DNA from: Halosimplex litoreum
Lineage (GTDB): Archaea > Halobacteriota > Halobacteria > Halobacteriales > Haloarculaceae
NCBI RefSeq assembly: GCF_016065055.1
Contig: NZ_CP065856.1
Location: 3,657,836 to 3,721,835, forward strand
Direction: 5' to 3'
DNA length: 64,000 nt
Shown piece after piece: positions 39,910 to 49,109 of this stretch. The position numbers and the translations under genes are program-made. The stretch's first letter is position 1. The number at the start of each line of letters is the position of its first letter. The notes beneath the pieces are model-generated. The model was not told the DNA's origin. It saw only the letters and a list, made by a program, of their open reading frames with translations, and ran no database searches.

Positions 39910-39931
39910 ACCCCGCCACAGAGTGGGCCGC

Positions 39932-41095
39932 ATGAGCGACAACGTCGTCGTGCTCGGGTCCGGTTACGCGGGCGCGGGTGCGGTCAAGAGTCTCGAATCC
40001 CATCTCGACGGTCGAGCCAACGTCACCTGGATCTCGGACGTGGACTATCACCTCGTCCTGCACGAGTCACACCGCTGTATCCGTGATCCCAGCGTCCGCG
40101 AGAAGGTCACGATCCCCGTCGAGGAGGTCAAATCGCCGTCGACGACCTTCCGTCAGGCAACCGTCGAGGGTGTCGACACCGACGAGCGCGTCGTCGAACT
40201 CGAAGACGGGTCGGACGTCTCCTACGACTACCTGCTCGTCGGCATCGGCTCGCGCACCGCCTTCTTCGGTATCGACGGCCTGCGCGAACACGCGCTCACG
40301 CTCAAGAGTCTCGACGACGCGCTCGACATCCACGACGCGGTCTCGGAAGCCGCCGCGGCCGCGACCCGGGACGATCCCGCGACGGTCGTCGTCGGTGGCG
40401 CCGGCCTCTCGGGCATCCAGACCGCCGGGGAGATCGCCGGGTATCGCGACGACTACGGTGCCAGTATCGACATCGAACTCGTCGAGGGCCTCGACCGGGT
40501 CCTCCCCAACAGCGACCCCGAACTGCAGGGCGCGCTCCGCAAGCGCCTGGAGGCCGCCGACGTGAACATCCACACCGGCGAGTTCATCGGCGAGGTCGAC
40601 GAAGAGACCGTCTACGTCGGCGACGACACCGAGATGGACTACGACGTGCTGATCTGGACGGGTGGCATCACCGGTCGCGAGGCCGTCGCCGAGGCGAACG
40701 TCGACAAAGACGAGCGCTCGAACCGCATCTTCTCCGGGATGACCTTCGAGACCGACGACGACCGCGTGTTCGCCATCGGCGACGCCGCCATCGTCGACCA
40801 GCCCGGTGACGACCCCGCGCCGCCGACCGCCCAGGCCGCCTGGCAGGCCGCCGAGGTCGCCGGCGAGAACCTCGCCCGACGCGTCAAGGGCCAGCCGCTC
40901 ACCGAGTGGACCTTCGACGACAAGGGGACCGTCGTCTCCGTCGGCGAGGAGGCGGTCGCCCACGACGTGAAACTGCTCCCCATCTCCACCTTCGGCGGCC
41001 TCCCCGCCGAGCTCCTCAAGAAGGGCATCGCCGCCCGCTGGATCGCCGACGTGTCCTCCGTCGGCAACGCCATCGACGCCTGGCCCGACATGTGA
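39932..41095 (+). CDS. ndh: Type II NADH dehydrogenase (NAD/FAD-dependent oxidoreductase)
   Basis: A 387-residue flavoprotein of the NDH-2/sulfide-quinone reductase group, which passes electrons from NADH to membrane quinone without pumping protons. The N-terminal FAD motif is VVVLGSGYAGAGAVKSL and the NAD motif is VVVGGAGLSGIQTAGEIAGY; VFAIGDAAIVDQP binds FAD near the end, and APPTAQAAWQAAEVAG follows. No long membrane helix is predicted, as is normal for these peripheral proteins. The ATG at 39932 precedes MSDNVVVLGSG. Downstream, immediately after the stop, lies a structured spacer. Confidence 0.88.
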   Translation: MSDNVVVLGSGYAGAGAVKSLESHLDGRANVTWISDVDYHLVLHESHRCIRDPSVREKVTIPVEEVKSPSTTFRQATVEGVDTDERVVELEDGSDVSYDYLLVGIGSRTAFFGIDGLREHALTLKSLDDALDIHDAVSEAAAAATRDDPATVVVGGAGLSGIQTAGEIAGYRDDYGASIDIELVEGLDRVLPNSDPELQGALRKRLEAADVNIHTGEFIGEVDEETVYVGDDTEMDYDVLIWTGGITGREAVAEANVDKDERSNRIFSGMTFETDDDRVFAIGDAAIVDQPGDDPAPPTAQAAWQAAEVAGENLARRVKGQPLTEWTFDDKGTVVSVGEEAVAHDVKLLPISTFGGLPAELLKKGIAARWIADVSSVGNAIDAWPDM

Positions 41096-41099
41096 CATC

Positions 41100-41158
41100 C
41101 TCCGCGCGGTAAACGGAGAGGGGGCAAAGCTCCCTCAGGCAGTCGGGCGTAGCCCGAC
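41100..41158 (+). ncRNA. Candidate structured RNA or terminal hairpin cluster after ndh
   Basis: Five bases after the ndh stop there are three consecutive hairpins: 41100-41118 (CTCCG/CGGAG), 41118-41136 (8 bp with one G-U, AAA loop) and 41142-41158 (GTCGGG/CCCGAC, loop CGTAG). A palindrome CTCCGGAG follows at 41202-41209. There is no coding sequence to 41314. It could be a transcript end, an independent ncRNA, or the right-end remnant of an IS200/IS605-type element, whose tnpB-linked RNAs have comparable hairpin arrays. None of these is proven. Confidence 0.4.
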
Positions 41159-41283
41159 GGCGGCGCGGTTTCCCCCGTGAAAGTCTCAGCCGGTTAAGAC
41201 GCTCCGGAGACAATATTCCCGTCACGGTGGACACCCGTCCCCCCCACGCCTCCCGGTCGGTCGAACGCCCTCGTCCGCAACGA

Positions 41284-41290
41284 ATATATC
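41284..41290 (+). promoter_or_regulatory. TATA box of the small membrane protein gene
   Basis: ATATATC at 41284-41290 lies 25-31 nt before the ATG at 41315. The distance suits a leaderless transcript. Confidence 0.5.
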
Positions 41291-41314
41291 CCGGCCGAGT
41301 GACGGTTCGGTTCG

Positions 41315-41497
41315 ATGTCACAGAACCCCCTGGCCAACCCCGCCATCAGATACGGTATCGGCGCCTCCGGCGCGCTCGTGATCGCCGTCGTCGCGTACCT
41401 CTTCCTCGACGGGACCACCCAGCTCGTCGCCTACGCGGTGGCCGTGCTCGATCTGCTCGTCACGCCGCAGATCCTCAAGCGAGCCGCGACCGCCTGA
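41315..41497 (+). CDS. Small hydrophobic membrane protein
   Basis: A 60-residue protein with one or two membrane helices (GIGASGALVIAVVAYLFL; TTQLVAYAVAVLDLLVTPQIL), a short polar N-terminus and a basic end (LKRAATA). Such short proteins recur in haloarchaea without a known role. The TATA box 25 nt upstream supports real expression. It precedes the chemotaxis transducer gene by 115 nt on the same strand, but I see no functional link. Confidence 0.6.
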   Translation: MSQNPLANPAIRYGIGASGALVIAVVAYLFLDGTTQLVAYAVAVLDLLVTPQILKRAATA

Positions 41498-41612
41498 CCG
41501 GCGACGAGCGACCGGGCGGTGATGTCGGTTCGTGAGGACGTTACGCTCGGAGATTTCAGCAGTTGATACTGACGCCGGTGTGTTTTTGTCCGAATAGTCC
41601 ACTGAGCATGGT

Positions 41613-43571
41613 ATGCCAACCGACGGAGTCGCCGGGGCGGCCTCACCGGGTGGGGGACTGCGGGCCAAGTTCGAATCGTTCGTGGAGTTCACGCCGAGCG
41701 GGGACACGATCCCCGACGAGTCGTGGCGGCGTCGGCACCGAAACATCCTGCTGGTCGTGCTCGCCCACGTCCCGTTCCTGTTCCTGTTGGGGACCTTCGA
41801 GGGGACCGAGACGACGTTCTCGGGGGCGACTATCCCGTCGATCCCGCTGCCGACCGTCCTGCTCGAACTCGGCCTGCTGGTCGCGCTGGTCGGCGCGGCG
41901 AGCCTCCCGCGGCTCCCCCGGCGGGCGCGCACCGCGCTGGGGACGGTCAGCATGTTGACGGCCTCTATCCTCCTCGTCCAGTTCTCCGGCGGCTTCATCG
42001 AGGCGCACTTCCACTTCTTCGTCGCGATGGCGGTGGTCGCGGTCTACGAGGACTGGTTCCCGTTCGCGCTGGGGATCGGGAAGGTGGTCCTCACACACGG
42101 CGTCTTCGGGATGATCAACCCGAGCCGGGTGTACAACCACGAGGCCGCGATTTCCAACCCCTGGGCCTGGGGGCTGATCCACGGCGTGTTCGTCCTCGCA
42201 CTGGCCGTCGCGCTGATGTCGCACTGGTACTCGACGGAGCGCTCCCGGGCGGAGGCGAGAGCGCGCCTTCGGGAAGCCGAAGAGAAGACCCAGCAGGTCA
42301 CCGACCTGGAGGAGCAGCGGGCGGAGATCGAGGAGGCGAAGGCGGAGGCCGAGTCGGCTCAGGAGCGGGCCCAACAGCGTCGGCGGGAGGTCGAGCGGCT
42401 GAACGACCACCTCGAAGCCAAGGCCGACGACTACAGCGCGACGATGTCACGGGCCGCGGACGGGGCGCTCCACGTCCGCCTGGACGCCGAGAGCGAGAGT
42501 GAGGCGATGACGCGGATCGCCGAGGCGTTCAACGAGATGATCGGCGAGACGGAGTCGGCGATGGCGGAGATCCAGAGCTTCGCCGCCGAGGTCGCCGAGG
42601 CGAGCGCCGAGGCCGACGACGGCGCCGCCGCCGTCGAGCGGGCCAGCGAGGAGGTCAGCGAGTCGATCGACGAGATCTCGACGGGCGCGAACGACCAGTC
42701 GGCGAAGCTCGACGCCGTCTCCGCGGAGATGAGCGACCTCTCGGCGACGGTCGAGGAGGTGGCGGCCTCGGCCCGGACGGTCGCGGAGACCTCGCGGGAG
42801 ACCGCGGAGATAGCCGACGAGGGCGAGGCGACCGCGCGGACGGCCATCGAGAACACCCGAGAGAGCCGCGCGGTGATCGACGAGACGACCGACCGCGTCG
42901 AGGCGCTCGACGACCGGATGGCCGAGATCGGCGAGATCGTCGACGTCATCGGCGACGTGGCCGAACAGACGAACATGCTCGCACTCAACGCCAACATCGA
43001 GGCCGCACGGGCGAGCGGTGGCGGCGGTGCGGGCGGCGACGGGTTCGCGGTGGTCGCAGACGAGGTCAAACAGCTCGCCGAGGAGACGCGGGCGTCGGCG
43101 ACGGAGATCGAGAACCTGATCGAGGAGACCCAGGAGCAGACGACGGCGACGGTCGAAGAGGCGCGTCGGGCGGAGCGACACATGGCCGAAAGCGTCGAGG
43201 TGGTCGAGGCGGTCGTCGAGGCGTTCGAACAGGTCGCCGAGAACGCCGAGGAGACCGACCGGGGGATCCGGGAGATCAGCGCGACGACGGACGACCAGGC
43301 CGCGAGTACCGAGGCGGCGGTCTCGACGGTCGAGGAGGTCGCGGCGATCAGCCGGTCGACCGCCGAAGAGAGCGAACGGGCGGCAGCGGCCGCCGGGGAG
43401 CAGGCGACCGCAATCTCGGAGGTCAGCGCGAGCGTGGGGTCGCTGAGCGACCGGGCCGAACGCCTGCAGTCCCTGCTGCGGAGCTTCGAGGTCGACGAAG
43501 CGGGGGCGGGTCGGCGGACGAGCGGGGCGGCGACGGCGACCGTGGTCGAGGACGGCGGACGGCCGGAGTAG
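41613..43571 (+). CDS. Methyl-accepting chemotaxis transducer with multispan sensor
   Basis: A 652-residue halobacterial transducer. Residues about 45-215 hold five or six membrane helices ([65 protein letters not shown]) with almost no external domain. A HAMP-like and coiled-coil segment (Glu/Ala-rich) follows. The cytoplasmic signalling hairpin has its highly conserved tip [17 protein letters not shown] at about residue 451, flanked by helices with methylation-type Glu pairs. The sensed signal could be membrane state or energy level, but this is inference. No che genes are in the window. Confidence 0.9.
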   Translation: MPTDGVAGAASPGGGLRAKFESFVEFTPSGDTIPDESWRRRHRNILLVVLAHVPFLFLLGTFEGTETTFSGATIPSIPLPTVLLELGLLVALVGAASLPRLPRRARTALGTVSMLTASILLVQFSGGFIEAHFHFFVAMAVVAVYEDWFPFALGIGKVVLTHGVFGMINPSRVYNHEAAISNPWAWGLIHGVFVLALAVALMSHWYSTERSRAEARARLREAEEKTQQVTDLEEQRAEIEEAKAEAESAQERAQQRRREVERLNDHLEAKADDYSATMSRAADGALHVRLDAESESEAMTRIAEAFNEMIGETESAMAEIQSFAAEVAEASAEADDGAAAVERASEEVSESIDEISTGANDQSAKLDAVSAEMSDLSATVEEVAASARTVAETSRETAEIADEGEATARTAIENTRESRAVIDETTDRVEALDDRMAEIGEIVDVIGDVAEQTNMLALNANIEAARASGGGGAGGDGFAVVADEVKQLAEETRASATEIENLIEETQEQTTATVEEARRAERHMAESVEVVEAVVEAFEQVAENAEETDRGIREISATTDDQAASTEAAVSTVEEVAAISRSTAEESERAAAAAGEQATAISEVSASVGSLSDRAERLQSLLRSFEVDEAGAGRRTSGAATATVVEDGGRPE

Positions 43572-43702
43572 CCCGGCGAGAGCGCGGACGGGCCGACAGC
43601 GCGCTCGCTACCGAAGCCGGTGGTCGCCACAGGTCCTGTCCCGGCCGAACACCGTGCGGAAGCCGGTGGCGAGATCCGATCCGTGGCGTCCTCCGCCCGA
43701 AT

Positions 43703-43735
43703 CCATAATATAGATATAATATAAATATATATACG
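43703..43735 (+). promoter_or_regulatory. Very AT-rich promoter region of the unknown 457-residue protein
   Basis: Starting at CCATAATATAGATATAATA, about 33 bases are nearly pure A/T, with several overlapping TATA boxes, in a sequence otherwise near two-thirds G+C. It ends about 53 nt before the ATG at 43788. Multiple boxes could give several start sites; a melting or bent-DNA role is also possible. Confidence 0.55.
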
Positions 43736-43787
43736 TACGGCTGACCGAACTGTCTCTGTAGCAGATCAATCGCACCGGAGACCCCGA

Positions 43788-45161
43788 ATGCACGCCGAGA
43801 ACGTCGCCAATCAGGTGCTGAATCGGATCTACGAGCCGGCGAAGCGAGCGGTTTCGATGGCGTTCACCGTCGCGCTACTACCCGGAACGATCGTTCACGC
43901 TTCCTCGCGTCGCCTCGCCGCCGCACTGCTTGGTCTCGCCGTACGGCGGTTCGCGTGGTTCGGACTTCCGGGGTCCGACGTGTCGTTCGGTCGCTCGTTT
44001 CACGGAGACGTGCGGGTGCCCCTCGACGGTCGGCCGTGGAGGAGCCTCGCGGTAACGGTCGCACCGACGGTCCTCGGGCTGCCCCTCGCACTCGCGACGT
44101 TCCGGTCGCTCCGGCGATCACTGGCGCTTCCCGCTATCGACACCGGAATGAGCGTCTTCGCGGTCGTTGGAGCGTACGGCTCGTCGATCCTGGGCCTCCC
44201 GCCACTCGAAGGAGTCGTCTCGGTCGTCGGTCTGTGGGTCGGTTGTTCGGTGGCTCTCAGGTCGCTGCCGGATCGAACTGACGGCATTCGGTCGCTGGAA
44301 ACGGTTCGATCCGGAGAGAACGGATCGATAGCGACGCGTCTCTGTGGTGACGCCCTGTTCGCCGTGGGCACGATACTGGGCGTGCGGTTCACACTGCAGG
44401 TCGCCGTACTCGCCGTGTTGGTATCGGGCGTCGAGTTCGCCGTCTCGATGTGGCCGTACTATCTGGCGGGGCTCGCGTCCGTCTGGTACTTCGAACGGGA
44501 CCTCGTCGACGCCTGGAGAGACGACCGCCCCATCGAAGAATCCACCCCTGCGCTTCGCGTGCTGCTCCGGGGCAGGAAGCGGCGCGCGACCTACGGCGTA
44601 GCGCCGACGAAAGCCGAGCTCGACCGCTCGGTCGACCGTCTCGACCACGCCGACGAACAGGTCCGTCGTCTGGCCGCGCAGTTCCTGGGAGCCGCCGCCG
44701 CGGACGATCCGGAGCGGCTCGCGGCGCACGCTCCCCCGGCGTGTGAGCGCGTCGTCGAGGAGTGGGACTTCCTCACCGAGTCCGCCCTGGTACGATACCT
44801 GATCGAGGTGACTCCGCACGTCGACGCGTACGATCCGATGGCAGAGGCGGCGGTCGCGTTACTCGCGGACGATTCCGACGCGATCCAGCAGTTGGCGACG
44901 GAACTCGTCGGACGGCTCTCCGAGCAGAACGCCGACGCCTTTCGCTCACGCGTCTCCGAGCTGGTCGAACGGCTGGAACGGGAGTCCGACCGGGCGGCCC
45001 GACAGAACCTCGCGGTCGCGATCCGAAACGTGGCACGTGATTCACCGGGCGCGGTTGCGCCGTACGAGTCACCCCTCCGTCAGTTCGCGGAATCGAAGGA
45101 CGGGGCGGATGCCCGGGCGCTCGACAGCGCGATGGAGGAACTGCAGACCGACGGGGTCTGA
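43788..45161 (+). CDS. Unknown membrane protein with HEAT-like C-terminal region
   Basis: A 457-residue protein of no family I recognise. The first 240 residues contain several membrane helices (SMAFTVALLPGTIVHA, LAVTVAPTVLGLPLALATF, GMSVFAVVGAYGSSILGLP, LFAVGTILGVRF, VAVLAVLVSGVEFAVSMW). Residues about 280-455 are soluble helix pairs with Leu/Ala and charged faces (VRRLAAQFLGAAAADDPER, IQQLATELVGRLSEQNADAF), compatible with HEAT or armadillo repeats. It stands alone behind a very AT-rich promoter and ends 5 nt before the convergent udp gene. Codon preference looks less extreme than that of its neighbours, which could suggest transfer; this is an impression only. Confidence 0.65.
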   Translation: MHAENVANQVLNRIYEPAKRAVSMAFTVALLPGTIVHASSRRLAAALLGLAVRRFAWFGLPGSDVSFGRSFHGDVRVPLDGRPWRSLAVTVAPTVLGLPLALATFRSLRRSLALPAIDTGMSVFAVVGAYGSSILGLPPLEGVVSVVGLWVGCSVALRSLPDRTDGIRSLETVRSGENGSIATRLCGDALFAVGTILGVRFTLQVAVLAVLVSGVEFAVSMWPYYLAGLASVWYFERDLVDAWRDDRPIEESTPALRVLLRGRKRRATYGVAPTKAELDRSVDRLDHADEQVRRLAAQFLGAAAADDPERLAAHAPPACERVVEEWDFLTESALVRYLIEVTPHVDAYDPMAEAAVALLADDSDAIQQLATELVGRLSEQNADAFRSRVSELVERLERESDRAARQNLAVAIRNVARDSPGAVAPYESPLRQFAESKDGADARALDSAMEELQTDGV

Positions 45162-45166
45162 CCGTC

Positions 45167-46042
45167 TCACTCCCCGAGCCCGAGCCCGGGATGCCATCGG
45201 TCGACCCCGGCCGCGTCGGCCGCCGCGTCCATCTCGGCGAGGATCGAGACGGCCTCGCTGGCCACCTTTGCGGCCTTGCGCTCGCCCTCGGTTCGGAACT
45301 CGCCGGTGACGCGGTTGGCGTAGACCGTACAGACCGCGCCCGCACGGAGCCCGTAGAGGTTGGCGAGCGTCAGGATCGCCGCGGCCTCCATCTCGAAGTT
45401 GAGGACGTTCGCTTCCCGAAGGTTCTCGACGATTTCGTCGGCGCCCGCCGCCTCGAAGCCACGGAATCCGGGGCGGCCCTGGCCGGCGTAGAAACTGTCC
45501 GTGCTGGCCGTGATCCCGACGTGGTAGTCGTAGTCCAGCCGCTCGGCGGCGGTGACGAGCGCGCCCACGACGCGGTCGTCGGCGCTGGCGGGGTAGTCCT
45601 CGCGGACGTACTCGTCGCTGGTACCCTCCTGGCGGACGGCGCCCGCGCTGATGACCAGATCCCCGACGGACGCCTCCTCGCGGATTGCGCCACAGGACCC
45701 GACTCGCAGGAGCGTATCGACGCCGACCCGGGCGAGTTCCTCGACGGCGATGGCCGCCGACGGCGATCCGATCCCCGTCGACGTGACCGAGATCGGGGTC
45801 CCGTCGTGGGTCCCCGTAGCGGTGCGGTACTCGCGGTGTTCGGCGACGGTCTCCGAGGCGTCCCAGCCGTCGGTGATCTTCTCGACGCGCTCGGGGTTTC
45901 CGGGTAGGAGGACGCTGTCGGCCACCTCGCCCGCCGAGACTTCGAGGTGGTACTGCTCGTCCTCGTTGGGGTCCTCGCTGGCGGGAGTCTCGCCGCCGTC
46001 CGTTACCGGTTCGCGCTCGCCGAGTTCGTCGTCCTCACTCAT
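45167..46042 (-). CDS. udp: Uridine phosphorylase (nucleoside phosphorylase family)
   Basis: Cleaves uridine with phosphate to uracil and ribose-1-phosphate in pyrimidine salvage. The 291-residue protein has an acidic N-terminal extension, then SVLLPGNPERVEKI (phosphate-binding G-N-P-R), GIGSPSAAIAVEELARVG, GSCGAI and the EMEAAAILTLANLYG substrate motif. The start ATG at 46042 overlaps the stop of the upstream cytidine deaminase gene by four bases (ATGA), so the two form a salvage operon: cytidine to uridine, then to uracil. Related phosphorylases act on purines, so substrate specificity is an inference supported by the neighbour. Confidence 0.9.
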   Translation of the reverse strand: MSEDDELGEREPVTDGGETPASEDPNEDEQYHLEVSAGEVADSVLLPGNPERVEKITDGWDASETVAEHREYRTATGTHDGTPISVTSTGIGSPSAAIAVEELARVGVDTLLRVGSCGAIREEASVGDLVISAGAVRQEGTSDEYVREDYPASADDRVVGALVTAAERLDYDYHVGITASTDSFYAGQGRPGFRGFEAAGADEIVENLREANVLNFEMEAAAILTLANLYGLRAGAVCTVYANRVTGEFRTEGERKAAKVASEAVSILAEMDAAADAAGVDRWHPGLGLGE

Positions 46043-46428
46043 CGCTCGACCATCTCCCGGGAGATCGCCTCGGGCAGCAACTCGCCGAGTTCGTACTCGA
46101 CGCGGCCGTCGGGGCCCTCGCAGACCACGACGAACGACTCGTCGCAGAACTCGGCGAGCGACTGACGGCACATCCCGCAGGGAGTCACGCCGTCCTCCGC
46201 GGCCGAGGAGACGGCGAGACGCTCGAACTCGCGGTGGCCGTCGCGGACCGCCGTCCCGAGCGCGACCTCCTCGGCGTGGAGGCTGTTGCTGTAGTTGGCG
46301 TTCTCGATATTACAGCCGGTGTAGACGCGGCCGTCGGCGGCCCGCAGCGCCGCGCCGACGGCGTACTCGGAGTAGGGCGCGTAGGCGGCCTCGCGGGCTT
46401 CGCGCGCCTGGTCGAGCAAGTCGGTCAT
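46039..46428 (-). CDS. cdd: Cytidine deaminase
   Basis: Deaminates cytidine and deoxycytidine to the uridine forms. The 129-residue zinc enzyme shows the HAEEVALG motif (His ligand and catalytic Glu) and the PCGMCRQ motif (two Cys ligands), plus GAALRAADGRVYTGCNIENAN before them. Length matches the tetrameric family. The ATG at 46428 has a TTAAG box 25-30 nt upstream, on its strand. It is the first gene of the cdd-udp operon. Confidence 0.95.
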   Translation of the reverse strand: MTDLLDQAREAREAAYAPYSEYAVGAALRAADGRVYTGCNIENANYSNSLHAEEVALGTAVRDGHREFERLAVSSAAEDGVTPCGMCRQSLAEFCDESFVVVCEGPDGRVEYELGELLPEAISREMVER

Positions 46429-46452
46429 GGACCTACAGAGCGGTGGATCCCA

Positions 46453-46458
46453 CTTAAG
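46453..46458 (-). promoter_or_regulatory. TATA-like box of cdd-udp
   Basis: CTTAAG, 25-30 nt before the cdd ATG at 46428, in the spacer shared with the divergent GH43 gene. Confidence 0.4.
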
Positions 46459-46532
46459 CCGTCGCCCCGCGATCCCCTCGCGGCGAGTCGACGCGAACGG
46501 TCGGAGGTGGCGAGGGGTCGGACGAATCGATA

Positions 46533-46540
46533 GAATAAAT
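46533..46540 (+). promoter_or_regulatory. TATA box of the GH43 gene
   Basis: GAATAAAT (46533-46540) lies 25-32 nt before the ATG at 46565. Confidence 0.5.
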
Positions 46541-46564
46541 ACCATTTTTCGAGAAGGACGGCCC

Positions 46565-48055
46565 ATGCGATACGAGAACCCGATACTACCGGGATTCCAC
46601 CCGGATCCGACTATCTGCCGGGTCGACGGTACCTTCTACCTCGCGACGAGTTCCTTCGAGTACTTCCCGGGCGTCCCGCTCTACCGGAGCGAGACCCTCG
46701 TCGACTGGGAGCCCATCGGCCACGCCCTCACACGCGATTCCCAGCTTCCGCTGGGAGGTGTCGGTCCCTCCGGCGGCATCTTCGCACCGACGCTCCGGCA
46801 CCACGACGGGACCTTCTACCTCGTCACGACGAACGTCAACGACGACGGGCACGTGCTCGTCAGCGCCGACGACCCGACCGGCGAGTGGTCCGACCCGACG
46901 CTGATCGACGCGCCCGGGTTCGACCCCGACCTGTTCTTCGAGGACGACACCTGCTATTTCACCTACCACGAGGAGGACACCGAGAACCCGATCCGACAGG
47001 CCGAGATCGACGTCGAAACGGGCGAAATCGGCGAATCTAGGACGATCTGGACGGGATTCCGCGATCCGCACGTCGAGGCCCCGCACATCTACGAACGTGA
47101 CGGAACGTACCACCTGATCCTCGCGGAAGGAGGGACCCACGCGGGGCACATGGTCGTCTCGGCGCGCGCCGACGACCCGACGGGTCCCTACGAGGGGTGC
47201 CCGGACAATCCCGTGCTCACCCACTGGGGCCGGCCACGAGCCGATATCCGCGCGGTCGGCCACGCCGACCTCGTCGCGGACGGGAGCGGGAACTGGTGGC
47301 TCGTCTGTCTCGGCATCCGCCAGCGCGGGCCGTGGCCGCGGTACCACCACCTCGGCCGCGAGACGTTCCTCGCTCCCGTCACCTGGGAAGACGGGTGGCC
47401 GGTGGTCAACGACGGGAACCCGATCCGAGCCGAGATGGACGGGCCGCTGCCCGGCGAGCGCCGGACGGGAACGGACCCGGTCGAACACACCGAGACCGAG
47501 TTCGCGGACGGACTGGGCGTCGAGTGGCAGTTCCGCCGCAATCCCGACCACGAGCGCTATCGGACGGATGCGGACGGACTCCGCCTCCGCGGCGGTCCGG
47601 AGCGCCTCGACGAAGCCGGGGCCACCTTCGTCGGCCGCCGACAGACCGCCTTCGACTGCCGTGCCGACCTGTCGCTGTCGTTCGACCCCGCCGACGGTGA
47701 GGAGGCCGGACTCGCGGTGCTCGCCAACGAACGACACCACTATCAGCTCGGCGTGACCCGTCGGGACGGGCGGCGAGAAGCCGTCGTCCGTCTCCGGATC
47801 GGGGACGCGACGGACGTGGTCGGTCGCACGCTGGTCGGGCCGTCGACCGACCTGGCCGTGGTGGCCGACACCGACGACTACCGCTTTCTCGTCGACGGCG
47901 AGGCACTCGCGTCGGCGGCGACTCGCTACCTCTCGACGGAGGTCGCCACCGGGTTCACGGGCGTGTTCCTCGGTCCTTACGCGACCGGGCACGGAACCAC
48001 GTGCGAGTCGGACGCGCTGGTCGAGCGTTTCGCCTACGAGTCCCGAACGCGGTGA
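46565..48055 (+). CDS. Glycoside hydrolase family 43 (beta-xylosidase-like)
   Basis: A 496-residue enzyme of the five-bladed beta-propeller GH43 family acting on xylo- or arabino-oligosaccharides. The catalytic trio is visible: base Asp in LPGFHPDPTICR near residue 14, pKa-tuning Asp in GFDPDLFFEDD, and acid Glu in HVEAPHIYERDG. A C-terminal beta-sandwich (from about residue 320) is typical of the xylosidase subfamily. No signal peptide is present, so it is probably cytoplasmic. It stands alone beside nucleoside salvage genes, with no transporter or xylose pathway genes in sight. Confidence 0.88.
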   Translation: MRYENPILPGFHPDPTICRVDGTFYLATSSFEYFPGVPLYRSETLVDWEPIGHALTRDSQLPLGGVGPSGGIFAPTLRHHDGTFYLVTTNVNDDGHVLVSADDPTGEWSDPTLIDAPGFDPDLFFEDDTCYFTYHEEDTENPIRQAEIDVETGEIGESRTIWTGFRDPHVEAPHIYERDGTYHLILAEGGTHAGHMVVSARADDPTGPYEGCPDNPVLTHWGRPRADIRAVGHADLVADGSGNWWLVCLGIRQRGPWPRYHHLGRETFLAPVTWEDGWPVVNDGNPIRAEMDGPLPGERRTGTDPVEHTETEFADGLGVEWQFRRNPDHERYRTDADGLRLRGGPERLDEAGATFVGRRQTAFDCRADLSLSFDPADGEEAGLAVLANERHHYQLGVTRRDGRREAVVRLRIGDATDVVGRTLVGPSTDLAVVADTDDYRFLVDGEALASAATRYLSTEVATGFTGVFLGPYATGHGTTCESDALVERFAYESRTR

Positions 48056-48153
48056 AGTCACGGACGGCCGCCCGACCACGGGGCGACGGCGCGTCTCCAC
48101 GCCACCGGGAAATCTCGTGTGATTTTTGTTCTCCGGACGAAACGTCCCCTCAG

Positions 48154-48987
48154 ATGAGTTTCCAGACGCAGATTCCGGACGACTGGGAGCGCAGGTCCGT
48201 CGAGGCGAACGGTATCCAGTTGCACTACTGTCGATCCGGTGGTTCGGGGCCGACGGTCGTCGTCTCTCACGGCTTCACCGACGACGGGTACTGTCGGCTC
48301 GATCTCGCCCGCGAACTCGCGACCGACTTCGACGTCGTGCTGTACGACGCTCGCGGCCACGGCCGTTCGGACGCTCCCGACGGGGAATACGGCCCGCCCG
48401 AGCGGGCGGGCGACCTGCTCGGGCTGCTCGACGCGCTCGCGCTCGAAGACCCGATCCTGTTCGGCCACTCCATGGGCGCCGACACGGTCACGATGGCCGC
48501 GGCCCGCAGTCCGGACCGGCCGCGAGCGGTCGTCCTCGAAGACCCCGTCTGGGTACTCGACGGAGTCAACGACGACCTGATCGAGGGGGACCCGGGCGCC
48601 GGGATCGAGGAGCAGATCGCGTGGTGGCGGGACCACAGCGTCGAGGAACTCCTCGAAGCCGACACGATGTTTCGGGACCTCGCAGAGCGCGGACAACCCG
48701 ACCTCGCGCGTCGAGTGGCCGAAGCCAGACGTCGGCTCCGTCCGGAGGTCGGTCGCGTGTCCGATGCCGAGTTCGTCGACCCCATCGAGACGTACGGCGA
48801 TATCGAGGCACCGACGCTGATCCTGAAAGCCGACGCCGACGAGGCCGAGCGCGAGCGCGAACGGGAGGTCGCTGCCTCGCTCCCGAACGGACGACTCGTG
48901 CACGTCGAGGGCGCCGGACACTGCGTCTTCTGGGACGAACGCGAGCGCGCGACCGAGGAACTCCGGTCGTTTCTCGCGACGGTCTGA
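48154..48987 (+). CDS. Alpha/beta hydrolase
   Basis: A 277-residue soluble hydrolase with a classic triad: nucleophile Ser in LFGHSMGADT, Asp in LILKADADEAE and His in VEGAGHCVFW. HGFTDDGYC provides the oxyanion region and DARGHGRSDAP the conserved loop. The substrate could be an ester, epoxide or peptide; the sequence does not decide. The ATG at 48154 is chosen over an extension that overlaps the GH43 gene end. A GATTTTT box at about 48121 fits as its promoter. Confidence 0.88.
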   Translation: MSFQTQIPDDWERRSVEANGIQLHYCRSGGSGPTVVVSHGFTDDGYCRLDLARELATDFDVVLYDARGHGRSDAPDGEYGPPERAGDLLGLLDALALEDPILFGHSMGADTVTMAAARSPDRPRAVVLEDPVWVLDGVNDDLIEGDPGAGIEEQIAWWRDHSVEELLEADTMFRDLAERGQPDLARRVAEARRRLRPEVGRVSDAEFVDPIETYGDIEAPTLILKADADEAEREREREVAASLPNGRLVHVEGAGHCVFWDERERATEELRSFLATV

Positions 48988-49109
48988 CGGTGGCCCGACC
49001 GCCACCGGACAGCTGAAGTCGGGCAGTCGATCGAACGGCGGGTCGTTATCAACAGCGAGACTGTTCACGAAACGCTAACGGTAGCAGCGGAGGTATCGCA
49101 GACGACGGA

